Shown: in pieces, positions 16,954-25,876 of the stretch
How positions within the stretch are numbered: the first letter of the stretch is position 1
How the letters are laid out: the number at the start of each line of letters is the position of its first letter
Virus record (IMG/VR): IMGVR_UViG_3300023222_000213
Location: 1-48,599 of that record
Source: a virus
Reading direction: 5' to 3' (one strand)
DNA length: 48,599 nucleotides
Notes under the pieces: generated by a model
What the model was told of the DNA's origin: nothing
Database searches by the model: none
The model's input: only the letters and a program-made list of their open reading frames with translations
Position numbers and translations under genes: made by a program

Positions 16954-17178
16954 ATGATAAAGAAAACCAATAAAGGCACTACGATGGACACCGGGGATGT
17001 GATGGCTGAGAAAATAACCGACACTCTACCAGGGATAGATCAGGAAAAATTAGTGGCAGAAACAAAAAAAGCTACTGATCTAGCAAAAGTGGAAAAGGTC
17101 AAGATAAAAAAGCCAGACGCTAAACCTGTGGGGACATGGTATATTTCAGGGAACTATAAAAGATTCACAAATGGATAA
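16954..17178 (+). CDS. Small Lys-rich hypothetical protein
   Basis: A 74-residue protein with a highly charged, probably disordered middle (KVEKVKIKKPDAK) and a more ordered C-terminus, VGTWYISGNYKRFTNG. A second in-frame ATG at 16984 is an alternative start. Overlaps the next gene by 8 bp. No family recognised. Confidence 0.5.
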   Translation: MIKKTNKGTTMDTGDVMAEKITDTLPGIDQEKLVAETKKATDLAKVEKVKIKKPDAKPVGTWYISGNYKRFTNG

Positions 17179-17425
17179 GCCGCATTTTAAGTATCGGACA
17201 TATAAAGGAGAAGGATATTTAGTTGATTCTGAATTAGAAGAAATTGTTCTTAAAACAGACGATGGAAGGAATATGTATGTTGGGAAATATGGTGAGTTCC
17301 GTTATAAAATAGATGGGCCTCAAGAAGGATATGTATTGCATCAACCACCAACAGCTATATTTTATAGAGAACAATATCCTGAAAAATATGTTAATGATCC
17401 AAGATTCAAAACATGCCTAACATAG
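17171..17425 (+). CDS. Small hypothetical protein of the glycan island
   Basis: An 84-residue, probably beta-structured protein rich in Tyr, Lys and Glu (FKYRTYKGEGYLVD, MYVGKYGEFRYKID). Thirteen-base overlap with the following transferase-like gene. AT-rich compared with that gene. Family not recognised. Confidence 0.5.
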   Translation: MDKPHFKYRTYKGEGYLVDSELEEIVLKTDDGRNMYVGKYGEFRYKIDGPQEGYVLHQPPTAIFYREQYPEKYVNDPRFKTCLT

Positions 17426-17994
17426 CTGTCATAGTTGAAAGCAGGAAACTTCCTAACCTGGACCTGGTAATTCAGGACCACATGAAATATCTACCAGGAT
17501 GGGAATACGACATAGTAGACGATAAAGATATGTCCAATCCATTCTGGCACTATAACGGCCTTCTTACCTCCATAGATTTTTGGCAGGAATACATTGACTT
17601 CGAAAGAGTTTTAATCTTCCAGCACGACTCAAGATTGTTAAGAGAAGGAGTGGAGGAGTTTATGGAATGGGATTACGTAGGATCTCCCTGGTATGATGGC
17701 GCACCCTGGGCGCACCCTCTAAGGAAAGGCGGGAACGGAGGGCTTAGTTTAAGGAACCCCAGGGTTATGACAGATACCATAAATTCCAAAAAATGGTATC
17801 ACACATATGGCAATGAAGACGTTTATTTTGTTAAATATATCGAACAGGCAGGCGGGAAATTAGCACCCTATGAAGTGTGCAAGAAATTCGCTTGTGAAAC
17901 AGTTTTTGAATTAAATACTTTTGGTTATCATCAGATCGAATCTTATATGTCACCCCAACAGGTGAAGAAAATCAGACTTCAGTATGTTGCATAG
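17413..17994 (+). CDS. DUF5672-type putative glycosyltransferase
   Basis: A 193-residue protein with the characteristic order FERVLIFQHDSRLLREG (55-72), WDYVGSPWYDGAPW (about 80-93), GGNGGLSLRN (about 100), NEDVYFVKY (about 127) and KFACETVF...FGYHQI near the end. These match DUF5672, a family placed with GT-A-type transferases. HDSR may serve as the DxD-like site. Last glycosylation-type gene of the island. Its TAG stop overlaps the GTG of a structural gene, so the island is translationally joined to the late operon. Confidence 0.75.
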   Translation: MPNIAVIVESRKLPNLDLVIQDHMKYLPGWEYDIVDDKDMSNPFWHYNGLLTSIDFWQEYIDFERVLIFQHDSRLLREGVEEFMEWDYVGSPWYDGAPWAHPLRKGGNGGLSLRNPRVMTDTINSKKWYHTYGNEDVYFVKYIEQAGGKLAPYEVCKKFACETVFELNTFGYHQIESYMSPQQVKKIRLQYVA

Positions 17995-18407
17995 TGTCAT
18001 TAAAAATATATAAGTCCTTCAATGTTCTTGTGCATGACGACAGCTCAGAGGACAAGGTTTACCACTACCCTATCGGGCATATGTGGTTTTCCTTTGACCA
18101 GATAAAAAAAACATTCTCCGTTCACCTCCTGAACCCGGAGGTACTCATAGCCAACGAACTTCTTTATACAGCATTCCAGAAAATTGATGGCGAAGCCTTT
18201 GTCAGCGATACGACTGTCATGGATTACCTTGATGATTTAATCGCAAGAGTTAACAAAGACTATGCTATTGAAGTGGTCAGTTCTGGCGGGCAAAGTCGGG
18301 TACTCACCGCAAACGCAGGGGATGAAACATTAAAAAAATTGTCATTAGAATTAGAAAAAATGAATATGCATTTGTCGTTAATGACCGATGAAACAATTGA
18401 AAGTTAA
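17994..18407 (+). CDS. Putative virion or head-tail protein
   Basis: A 137-residue protein with a GTG start overlapping the previous TAG by one base. Mixed alpha/beta (SLKIYKSFNVLVHDD, GHMWFSFDQI), ending in a helical Lys/Glu/Met-rich tail. It resumes the structural run after the island, and I see no enzyme motif. Position suggests a neck or virion protein. Confidence 0.5.
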   Translation: MSLKIYKSFNVLVHDDSSEDKVYHYPIGHMWFSFDQIKKTFSVHLLNPEVLIANELLYTAFQKIDGEAFVSDTTVMDYLDDLIARVNKDYAIEVVSSGGQSRVLTANAGDETLKKLSLELEKMNMHLSLMTDETIES

Positions 18408-18418
18408 ATAAATAGATC

Positions 18419-18967
18419 ATGGGACAACAAATAGATGACGGTAAAGGACGTGGATTCTTGGCCGAAGTAAATCCAGAACAGGAATTAGTAGTAAGATCAA
18501 TCACCGAATCTGAGATAGAACATGCTTCTGCAACGGCAGGGAATGCTTATAGCTGGGATTCAGGGATCAGAGATATAGACGCAGGGGACACTATGTTATT
18601 TGTGATGAACACAGGTGATACTCCTTTAATCCTGGATAGATTGGTGGTCAATGGAAGCAATGTAATTTGTGCTTGGGAAATATTAATAGGCGCGGAGACC
18701 ACCACACCGTCAGGAACCGATGTGATTGGGACCAATCTTAATGAAATATTTAGTACTAAACTTGCTGACGCATCAGCTTTTTATGATGAAACCGCAGTAG
18801 CAGACGGCAATATAGTTGACAGGATCACCACCGGCGCTAACGGGCATCACATCCATGATCTAACAGGGATGATTCTTGGTAAGAATCACTATGTCCAGAT
18901 AAACCAGGAAACTGAAAGCACATCTGGAAGCGTAATACTCCATGGTCATTACGAGAATCCTTCATGA
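18419..18967 (+). CDS. Putative virion decoration-type protein
   Basis: A 182-residue, Gly/Thr/Asp-rich beta-type protein beginning MGQQIDDGKGRGFLAEVNPE. The order (R)SITESEIEHASATAGNAYSW, DAGDTMLF, then SGSVILHGHYE at the end resembles virion proteins found widely in marine phages. Overlaps the next gene by 4 bp. Precise role unknown. Confidence 0.55.
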   Translation: MGQQIDDGKGRGFLAEVNPEQELVVRSITESEIEHASATAGNAYSWDSGIRDIDAGDTMLFVMNTGDTPLILDRLVVNGSNVICAWEILIGAETTTPSGTDVIGTNLNEIFSTKLADASAFYDETAVADGNIVDRITTGANGHHIHDLTGMILGKNHYVQINQETESTSGSVILHGHYENPS

Positions 18968-19383
18968 TAACCGTCTCATTAGGACATAATGGAATAAAAG
19001 CAAAGGTCACTAAATCAGGTGAACTGGTAATTGCGCCCTTGTCTTATGATGAAACTAAGTTTAATGAACTAGCGGAAACTAATACTGCGTACAATTTTTA
19101 TCTTCCTGTGTCTGAAAAGCAATTTGTTATCACTTCTATGCTCGCTTATGGTGACAAACAGGTGTCATCTAATACTAACGCAACGGTAGAAGTCTATGAA
19201 GCCTCAGATTCGGACGCGACAACAGTTGATAAATGCCTGGTTAAATTTGAGATCGGACAGAATCAGGCAATACCCTTTACTCCATTACGGGTGCTTGTTA
19301 ATCCAGGAAAATGGATAAACGCAAAAACGGATGATGACGATGTACACATGACAATTATGGGATATTACATATCTAAATTATGA
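18964..19383 (+). CDS. Putative virion beta-sandwich protein
   Basis: A 139-residue protein with beta-strand-rich pattern (NFYLPVSEKQFVITSMLAYG, ATVEVYEASD, VHMTIMGYYI). Coupled by 4-bp overlaps to genes on both sides. It probably forms a unit with the previous protein, such as a decoration or tail-tip pair. No family assigned. Confidence 0.55.
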   Translation: MITVSLGHNGIKAKVTKSGELVIAPLSYDETKFNELAETNTAYNFYLPVSEKQFVITSMLAYGDKQVSSNTNATVEVYEASDSDATTVDKCLVKFEIGQNQAIPFTPLRVLVNPGKWINAKTDDDDVHMTIMGYYISKL

Positions 19384-20345
19384 TTACCTGCTTAGACAAC
19401 CTGATAGGAGTTCGAGACCTGGCAACTTACAACCAGCCAGACACAGGATTTTTCATTAATGACCTCCCCGGAATAACTACCCAAAAGCTAGAGGACATAG
19501 GTGATCAGGAGGATCACTATGAGCCGAGACTGGCCTGGGAGGACATCTTAGACCGGGCATCAAGGAAATTCGAGGATGATGTAAAAACCCGCATGATGCC
19601 CTATTTTAAGAACTACTCTTATAAGGGGCATTCTATTACGGGCCAAATAGATGTTGACAACATCACTTTAGCGACTGAAGCATTTTATAGTGGATGGTGG
19701 TTCGATCTGGCTAACATGGATGAAAACCTTTCTTTGGTTTTAGAGACAGCAAACATTCATATTGTCTCAGGATCAAATTTTGAGATAAAAGTCTTTGATG
19801 CCATCACTGGGGAAACACTTAACACAATAGGATACGCGGCCACCTTGGGACTAAATGAATACCGGATCTTGGTAAAGCTTCCTCTTTGGAAGTACAGAAA
19901 GATATTTGTGGGTTATGATGCGAACGCTATTAGTGTCAAGCAAGTGGATAGGTTTGACAGAAACCTGGGAACAGTCTCGGCAAATCATGTAAGCAAAACA
20001 GCTTCCGTGACAGAGGGAAATATCACTTCCTCCAATACCGGCTTGATGTTAACTTATAACGTGGAGTGTTCGGTAGATAATTTTATCTGCCAAAGGATTG
20101 ACCTTTTTAAAAACCCCATCCTTTACAAACATGGCATAGAATTCTGCAATGAGCAAATATATTCGGACCGCATCAACCGATGGACATTATTAAATGTCGA
20201 GGAAGCAAAAGACCTAAAGGAGAATCTTTTAGTTCCGGAGTATGAACAAATGATGGATAACATTTTCAGAGATATTAGGGTGCGAGATCGGGGCGAATGC
20301 TTCGAGTGCGCCAAGCCAGTAACATATAAAACTTTTTTACCATGA
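19380..20345 (+). CDS. Putative virion structural protein (neck/tail)
   Basis: A 321-residue protein: helical N-terminus, a beta-rich centre that looks like a carbohydrate- or protein-binding sandwich (GWWFDLANMDENLSLVLETA, 110-200), and a helical C-terminus with two Cys (ECFEC). Four-base overlap at both ends. Located between decoration-type proteins and a tail-completion-like gene. Family not recognised. Confidence 0.55.
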   Translation: MITCLDNLIGVRDLATYNQPDTGFFINDLPGITTQKLEDIGDQEDHYEPRLAWEDILDRASRKFEDDVKTRMMPYFKNYSYKGHSITGQIDVDNITLATEAFYSGWWFDLANMDENLSLVLETANIHIVSGSNFEIKVFDAITGETLNTIGYAATLGLNEYRILVKLPLWKYRKIFVGYDANAISVKQVDRFDRNLGTVSANHVSKTASVTEGNITSSNTGLMLTYNVECSVDNFICQRIDLFKNPILYKHGIEFCNEQIYSDRINRWTLLNVEEAKDLKENLLVPEYEQMMDNIFRDIRVRDRGECFECAKPVTYKTFLP

Positions 20346-20398
20346 AAAATCAAGGAGGGGGCTGCGGTTGCGGTGGACGAGCTAAAAAGACATATTAA
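20342..20398 (+). CDS. 18-residue Cys/Gly-rich microprotein
   Basis: ATG at 20342 overlaps the previous stop in the ATGA manner used throughout this genome and opens the 18-residue frame MKNQGGGCGCGGRAKKTY. The CGCG core and basic tail recall the C-terminal CRGCGKR of the protein at 5175. The next gene starts inside it in another frame. It could be a real microprotein or only a translational link to that gene. Confidence 0.4.
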   Translation: MKNQGGGCGCGGRAKKTY

Positions 20399-20789
20399 GC
20401 AACTAGAGACTATTCTTAACACTCAGAAGGTGGAAAGAGAGGTATTGACGACTATGCTGGCTATAACTGAGGACAGAATCTTTACGCGTGGGCTGGATTC
20501 CAAGAATCAGACTATAGGGAAGTACTCAGAAGAATACACAAAGTTAAGAGCTAAGAAAGGTCTCGGAGGCAGCGATAAAGTTGTCCTTCAGTTTTCCCAG
20601 CAGATGCGGAATGATTTTTCTGTAATAATAGGAACAGAAACAGGACTAGGCTTTAAGAATGACACCAATTTCGATAAGTCGTTTTTCGTTGAAGACACCT
20701 ATGACAAAGATATATTTTCACACACAGCCTCAGAGGTTAAACTTGCATTAAAATTATATGGAGAGATCGCTGGACGCATTGTTAACTGA
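20373..20789 (+). CDS. Putative tail completion protein (gpG/HK97 gp10-like)
   Basis: A 138-residue protein starting at GTG 20373 with a purine-rich AAGGAGG at 20352-20358, one of few such sites here. The pattern IFTRGLDSKNQTIGKYSEEYTKL...VLQFSQQMRNDFS is like tail-completion/neck proteins, where xxGxxWxxLSxxYxxxK is followed by LxxSGxMxxS. An in-frame ATG at 20453 is a less likely start. The role would be to join the tail to the head. Confidence 0.55.
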   Translation: MDELKRHIKQLETILNTQKVEREVLTTMLAITEDRIFTRGLDSKNQTIGKYSEEYTKLRAKKGLGGSDKVVLQFSQQMRNDFSVIIGTETGLGFKNDTNFDKSFFVEDTYDKDIFSHTASEVKLALKLYGEIAGRIVN

Positions 20790-21303
20790 CATCAACAACA
20801 CTATTAAAACCGTGTCGTTTGGGGCAGATATTACTACGTTCAATCTTTGCTATCAGCAGACAAAGGACGAAAAGACCTTTCCCCTTTTAAATAAAGGAGG
20901 GAGCCCCAACGCCGAAGGTGATATAATCCACTGGGACGACAGATCCCCTCTAAGAGCTTATCATAGACTGATAGCACCTATTGAACAGGAGACAGACCCA
21001 TCTAGGGGGCTGGGGAAGAACCCCCACAGAAGAAGAAGCTATCCGATGAGGGCGGTATTTATCGGCACCAGAAAGTTTTTAACATCCGCTGGTTATGAAG
21101 ATAACGAGAACTTCGCAAGGGATATAAGCAATGTCTTCCCTCCGGTATTAAGCGGAAATGAAACGATAGAAATACAAAACATGGAGGTCGATAAAAACAC
21201 GGTTTACGAAGAAGAGTACGAGGGCGTTGACCTCACAAAGTTGAGTCTTGATGGAATTGCATTCTGGATAGACTATACCATAAAAGGGAAAATATGTATT
21301 TAA
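20758..21303 (+). CDS. Putative tail/neck protein
   Basis: A 181-residue protein overlapping the previous gene by 32 bp. Beta-rich with conserved-looking HWDDRSPLRAYHRL (about 60-75) and PMRAVFIGTRKF (about 96). Position after a tail-completion-like gene fits a tail terminator or tail-tube partner. No family recognised. Confidence 0.5.
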   Translation: MERSLDALLTDINNTIKTVSFGADITTFNLCYQQTKDEKTFPLLNKGGSPNAEGDIIHWDDRSPLRAYHRLIAPIEQETDPSRGLGKNPHRRRSYPMRAVFIGTRKFLTSAGYEDNENFARDISNVFPPVLSGNETIEIQNMEVDKNTVYEEEYEGVDLTKLSLDGIAFWIDYTIKGKICI

Positions 21304-22008
21304 ATGGGACTATTATATGCAATTGAAAACAGTGGATTGGCCGATTGGTGGTGGAGAGATTCTACATCAAGCGTGGCGGCTTATCTAACTGATTCTATTA
21401 ATTCTTATGCATCTGGCGCTGCAAGTAACTACTCAGTCACAGGATCGGATATTGACGAATGGTATGATGAGCAGAATATAGGGACTTCGGCACAGGCGCT
21501 TACCGCTACAACAACCCAAAGACCTGTTCTAACAGCAGAAAATGCGGCTGATTTTGATGGGATTAATGACAATATGATATTTCCTAACCAGATAGCAACA
21601 GGAGTGGCGTTTTCTATGATTTGGGTTCTCACGTGGGAGGCTGTCAATTCCATTCTTTCTTCACAAGGGAGTGCCGACCATATACAGCTTAGACCTCCGA
21701 GTACTTTTAGAGTCAGACATTCCTCCTCAAATACCAATGCAACCATAAGAACACTGGTAAACGGCACCAAATACATAGTAGGGATTACACACCCCGCCAC
21801 TAACTCTTTCAGGGCTTTTATTAATGATGATGCACCGGTAGCTAACTCAGGAGCTTATAATTCTCCAGGGTTTGCCAGACTAGCAGAGACTGGTTCATCA
21901 TCACATCAGGGGCTAATTGAGCATGTAATACCCTACAATGTAGTTCTTTCAGATGCTATAATGGCGGCCAATATCGCAGAATTAAATGCCAAATATTCAA
22001 TTTTTTAA
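21304..22008 (+). CDS. LamG-like tail fibre or appendage protein
   Basis: A 234-residue protein whose core reads like a concanavalin/laminin G-type domain: TQRPVLTAENAADFDGINDNMIF (about 78-100), FSMIWVLTWEAVNS, then strands and the closing LAETGSSSHQGLIEHVIPYNVVLSDA (about 195-220). Such domains bind glycans or peptidoglycan on fibres. It is followed without a gap by a large spike that has a similar N-terminal domain. Confidence 0.65.
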   Translation: MGLLYAIENSGLADWWWRDSTSSVAAYLTDSINSYASGAASNYSVTGSDIDEWYDEQNIGTSAQALTATTTQRPVLTAENAADFDGINDNMIFPNQIATGVAFSMIWVLTWEAVNSILSSQGSADHIQLRPPSTFRVRHSSSNTNATIRTLVNGTKYIVGITHPATNSFRAFINDDAPVANSGAYNSPGFARLAETGSSSHQGLIEHVIPYNVVLSDAIMAANIAELNAKYSIF

Positions 22009-24905
22009 TGCATCCCGCGATAAAACCCATCGCACACGCCATGAAATTCAGAAGGCATGCCTGTTGTTTGCCGCCTTGCTCTTCTGGTCGAAAAGCTTCG
22101 GCAGCCCCGGAAACTCCGACACCTGATCCTGTCAATCCGGCAATATCGTGGCTTGAAAATAATGCTTTAGCTGACTTTAATCCTGAGTCCATTGCCTCCA
22201 TTCCTTCTACCTTCAATTCTTACGTAGGAGAAGATGTTTCCTCATGGGCAGACGAAACAGGGGATTATGTGCTTAACGATTCTTCGCCTGTTTCCACTCC
22301 GGCAAAGGTTGCTCTAAATTCTTATGCTCCGCCTGATCAGGGAGCCTTTGAAGAAGGGTCTGACATTAAAATGATCCGGGATGAACTGGCGATGGCTCTA
22401 ACCTGGAAAGAAACTGGCGGCGGACATTGGGACGGATCGGAAATCTTTGACAATGCTTTTGAGCTTTGGACCATGGTGTCCTTAAGAGATGGTAGACCAA
22501 ACACAAGGGTAGAGCTTTGCGGTGTGGTAGATACTGCAGATATAAACATCAGGGTAAGGTTTTCCATCGAGGCCAGCGGTAAGCTTCTTTTTCAGATAGG
22601 AAATACGACAGACGGAAGGATTTCCTTTCAGACCACAGCAGCAGTATTTGATAACGGCAATCATGGATTTAGGGCCGTGGTGTTTAAGTGGGACCGCACA
22701 ACGCCCAAGATTTACGTGGACTTTGTAGAGGAGCCCGGGACTTTTACTTTTGGAACTTCTGACCAGATCAATTACGGAGCAGGATTTTCCAGTGCTGACG
22801 AAATTTTAATAGGCTCTTTACATAACCAGGGGTCGATAATATCAAACTCTAATTCAGGAAGCACGAAAATAAAAAGAATGTGGTTTATCCCTCATCCGCC
22901 TGATCAGGAAATGAGGAATGACCTTGCTGTATTAATTCAGGGAAGCACCTGGAACGAGGATGCTATACAAATATACGGAGGCTCCGGCGCCTGTCAAAAG
23001 AACGGCGTGAAAGCGTACAGGTCTTTCTCTATGAAAGGGGTCACCGGACCCAGAACGATTACTTTTACTAACGCCGAAGGAGGCTTAAGCATGTCTCCAT
23101 CTTCTTTGGACTTCACCGTATTAAACCAGGAGACACCACAGAAAATAGAAATAACAGCCGTAAATGATACGGTGAAAACAGGCGTTAAATACGAAACCCT
23201 TACAGCTACTTCCGGAGCAGACACTAAGAGCGTCATCATACGAGTGTTCGATCAGGTGTCAAGACTAGCTACGGACCCCTGGGAGATATGGTACAACGAT
23301 CATCCTTTTTATGACAGGTTCCATTTCAAGACAGCAGCCGGAGGGGTGACCCATAAGAATCTTAAAAAGACTTTGACTTTTAATACAACAACTCTCCCGA
23401 CAGCAGAACCGGAGGCAGTAGAGACGGACTGGGCCGGAACCGATGGCACTTTTGATAGTGAATGGAGAACAGGGCTAACGCCTGTGATGGCAAGCGTAGA
23501 TCGCTATGAGGTTCAAATAGATCATCCAACATTTGGCGGGTTTTTTAAAATGTTTACTTATCATGTAAAACCATCGGCCGCCAGGGTTGGAACTTTAGCG
23601 GTTTATTTTCATGGTCACGACTCTGAAGCAGATTCAGAAGTGCTTACCGGCGCTTATCTGGAAAATGGGTTCGATGTACTTATCCAAAACATGCCCTTAC
23701 AAGGGCCAAACATTGCACCTGCCGGCTCGGGAATAGGATCGCACAATGATATGATTGATGCAGAGGAAAAAACATCTCCTTATTTTCATCCTCACAGCGT
23801 TTATACAGAGGCTATGATCAGAACCATTGTAAAAGTAGAGAGCCTGTTAAGCTTTACAAGCCGGTTCTGCGCAGGTACTTCAGGTGGAGGATTACAAAGC
23901 ATGCACATAGCTGGTTTATGGCCGGAGAAATTTGACTTCATACAGTGCATGCTTTCTTCTCAGCCATTTCCTTTTGACAGGCTCCCGGATACACCTGTGG
24001 GTTTTGATTGGGAGGATGAGCTTCCTAACGTCCCCCCAGGTACCATTGAGCCAAGACTAAGTGCGTGGCCCATATCTATGGCTGTAGATACCACCGCCCA
24101 GGTGTCTAATCTTGACAACATGATGATCATGGCAGCCCACGGAAAAAAGGCTTTCTTCTGGGGGCATCAGGAGGATGCAGGGACCGGGTTACCGGGTCTT
24201 TCTTTACACCAGGCCAAGTACTTTTTTAACAAGTGGGCTACGGATATGGGTGGAGAGTTTGATTACATTGAAGATTCGGTAAACCAGGACGATGGAGAAC
24301 ATGCGCCAAGCCTTGCAGCCATCAAACATATCTTAGAACAGGCGGGACTCACGGTAAATATTCGAGAGGTTAGGCTGGATTTTGGCGGTGGTACTTTAGA
24401 AACTGCATGGAACAACATCAATGACGGGACAGCCACCACAGTTTACAGTAACTTAACGGATGACATAGGCGGCAACTCAGGACTTTCTCTAACTATTGGC
24501 AGTGTAGGATTTACTGCCAACGCCACCGGAGGGAGTACCACAGGAGACGACTCTGGAGTGATGCCAGACGATGTACTGTTAGATAATTTTACTACCGACA
24601 CCACAGGAGACGACATCACATTAGGAGGACTCAATAATCTTAAAAGGTATCATATTGAATTTACAGGATCAGGGGCAGACACCTTAGAGATTTTGGCGAC
24701 CTGTAAACATATTGCAGCTGGAATCCCCGATGTACCGGGCAAGACCGGCACCCATGAGGTGGCCACACAGACCAACACCTCTCTGAGTGAAAGATTCGAT
24801 GGATTGGTGCCTTTGAGTGGCGATATAATATTAAAGGTCAGGGCCAAGTCAGGAAGCACGAACGGAGTGTTAAGCGGGGCGATCATTACTTATTTAGACT
24901 ATTGA
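22008..24905 (+). CDS. Tail spike with alpha/beta-hydrolase (esterase-like) domain
   Basis: A 965-residue protein. Residues 1-50 are Cys- and Pro-rich. About 60-320 resemble a LamG-like sandwich, and about 330-415 an Ig-like linker. About 500-790 form an alpha/beta-hydrolase with VYFHGHDSE at 532-539, the nucleophile elbow GTSGGG (Ser625) and a candidate catalytic His765 in GEHAP. About 800-965 is a beta-type C-terminal domain. It may deacylate or otherwise de-esterify host surface polysaccharide during adsorption. It sits between fibre and lysis genes, where host-range proteins are common. The catalytic acid is not certain. Confidence 0.7.
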   Translation: MHPAIKPIAHAMKFRRHACCLPPCSSGRKASAAPETPTPDPVNPAISWLENNALADFNPESIASIPSTFNSYVGEDVSSWADETGDYVLNDSSPVSTPAKVALNSYAPPDQGAFEEGSDIKMIRDELAMALTWKETGGGHWDGSEIFDNAFELWTMVSLRDGRPNTRVELCGVVDTADINIRVRFSIEASGKLLFQIGNTTDGRISFQTTAAVFDNGNHGFRAVVFKWDRTTPKIYVDFVEEPGTFTFGTSDQINYGAGFSSADEILIGSLHNQGSIISNSNSGSTKIKRMWFIPHPPDQEMRNDLAVLIQGSTWNEDAIQIYGGSGACQKNGVKAYRSFSMKGVTGPRTITFTNAEGGLSMSPSSLDFTVLNQETPQKIEITAVNDTVKTGVKYETLTATSGADTKSVIIRVFDQVSRLATDPWEIWYNDHPFYDRFHFKTAAGGVTHKNLKKTLTFNTTTLPTAEPEAVETDWAGTDGTFDSEWRTGLTPVMASVDRYEVQIDHPTFGGFFKMFTYHVKPSAARVGTLAVYFHGHDSEADSEVLTGAYLENGFDVLIQNMPLQGPNIAPAGSGIGSHNDMIDAEEKTSPYFHPHSVYTEAMIRTIVKVESLLSFTSRFCAGTSGGGLQSMHIAGLWPEKFDFIQCMLSSQPFPFDRLPDTPVGFDWEDELPNVPPGTIEPRLSAWPISMAVDTTAQVSNLDNMMIMAAHGKKAFFWGHQEDAGTGLPGLSLHQAKYFFNKWATDMGGEFDYIEDSVNQDDGEHAPSLAAIKHILEQAGLTVNIREVRLDFGGGTLETAWNNINDGTATTVYSNLTDDIGGNSGLSLTIGSVGFTANATGGSTTGDDSGVMPDDVLLDNFTTDTTGDDITLGGLNNLKRYHIEFTGSGADTLEILATCKHIAAGIPDVPGKTGTHEVATQTNTSLSERFDGLVPLSGDIILKVRAKSGSTNGVLSGAIITYLDY

Positions 24906-24932
24906 TAACATGGAAAACTACAAGAATTTTTG
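24902..24932 (+). promoter_or_regulatory. Candidate Bacteroidetes-type promoter for the lysis cassette
   Basis: TTG at 24902-24904 is followed after 20 bp by AATTTTTG at 24925-24932, one mismatch from the TAnnTTTG -7 box with correct spacing. It lies directly before the lysis-type genes in a 39-bp gap. Confidence 0.4.
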
Positions 24933-24944
24933 TATTTTTAATAC

Positions 24945-25034
24945 ATGGAAATAGGAGTCGGAGGACAGCTATTGTTGGCACTTGCAGTGGTTCTGGCAAT
25001 ACGGTGGATCATCCTATCACTACAAATACGTTAA
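24945..25034 (+). CDS. 29-residue single-pass membrane protein
   Basis: MEIGVGGQLLLALAVVLA then IRWIILSLQIR: nearly the whole protein is one hydrophobic helix ending in a basic stretch. The stop abuts the next ATG at 25035 without a gap. Position at the head of the lysis cassette suggests a small holin or holin-regulating peptide. Confidence 0.5.
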   Translation: MEIGVGGQLLLALAVVLAIRWIILSLQIR

Positions 25035-25397
25035 ATGGAATTATTTGAATCCATAGGATCAATGATTTTAACGCTTTGGGAGAAAGACCCTTTGGCGTTT
25101 ATAACCCTTTTAGGTGTGGCAATATATTTTGGTGTCAAATGGGCGCTAAAGAAAAAGGAAGCCGTAGAGGACGAAGTAGTCAAGCTATATGAATTAGACC
25201 AGGCCCAGCAGCAGAAAATTGATAAAATGTTCAACGCGCTTTTTGGTGATCCGGATATTCCAGGAGATAAAGGTATAAAGCAGAAGTTTGACGACTTCCA
25301 AAAGAAGTTTGATTTGCACACACAGACCCACATAGGAGTAAAAGAGGAAGCCATTAAAGCAGCCAAGGAGTACATAGACGCAAGACTTAAAAAATGA
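25035..25397 (+). CDS. Membrane-anchored coiled-coil protein, possible holin
   Basis: A 120-residue protein with one N-terminal membrane segment (PLAFITLLGVAIYFGVKWAL, about 19-38) followed by a Lys/Glu-rich helical domain. It overlaps the DUF5675 gene by 4 bp. Single-pass proteins of this design beside an endolysin candidate are often holins or holin-like. Confidence 0.5.
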   Translation: MELFESIGSMILTLWEKDPLAFITLLGVAIYFGVKWALKKKEAVEDEVVKLYELDQAQQQKIDKMFNALFGDPDIPGDKGIKQKFDDFQKKFDLHTQTHIGVKEEAIKAAKEYIDARLKK

Positions 25398-25876
25398 AAA
25401 TAACCCACTACAGACTCGACAACAATCAGACCTCTTGCAGGGGGGTGATTTATATTGATGATACTCTTTTTGGATTTGTCATGGAAGATCCGGTGAGGAC
25501 CAAGAAAATAAAGGACGTTACTGCTATCCCGGCAGGTAAATACGAGATAATATACCAGGAGAATATCACCCCAAAGACCCAGGCATATCGGCAAAAGTAC
25601 GATTGGTTTGGCAAGCATTTAATGTTAAAGGATATACCCAACTATAAAACGGTATACGATCATATCGGAAACTACCCTACCAATACCGAGGGGTGCAGAT
25701 TGATAAATAATATTATGACGGCCAACGATGTAAAACAACTAGGGCAAAGTACCCCAACTTTCAAGAGGTACTATCTAAAGGTTACGGCAGCCCTGGACAG
25801 AGGCGATAAAGTAGAAACCGAAATAATCAACCTGTTCGAACAGGTCGGGCAGAAAATCATAAACGAATCAGAATGA
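25394..25876 (+). CDS. DUF5675 family protein, putative lysis enzyme
   Basis: A 160-residue protein with the DUF5675 pattern: GFVMEDPVR (about 28-36), IPAGKYEIIYQ (45-55), KHLMLKDIPNY (73-83) and DHIGNYPTNTEGCRL (88-102) with the conserved His, Asp/Asn and Cys. The His...TxGC arrangement resembles L,D-transpeptidase/YkuD-type folds. It is the only endolysin candidate in the genome and lies between two membrane-protein genes. Activity not demonstrated by sequence alone. Confidence 0.65.
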   Translation: MKITHYRLDNNQTSCRGVIYIDDTLFGFVMEDPVRTKKIKDVTAIPAGKYEIIYQENITPKTQAYRQKYDWFGKHLMLKDIPNYKTVYDHIGNYPTNTEGCRLINNIMTANDVKQLGQSTPTFKRYYLKVTAALDRGDKVETEIINLFEQVGQKIINESE

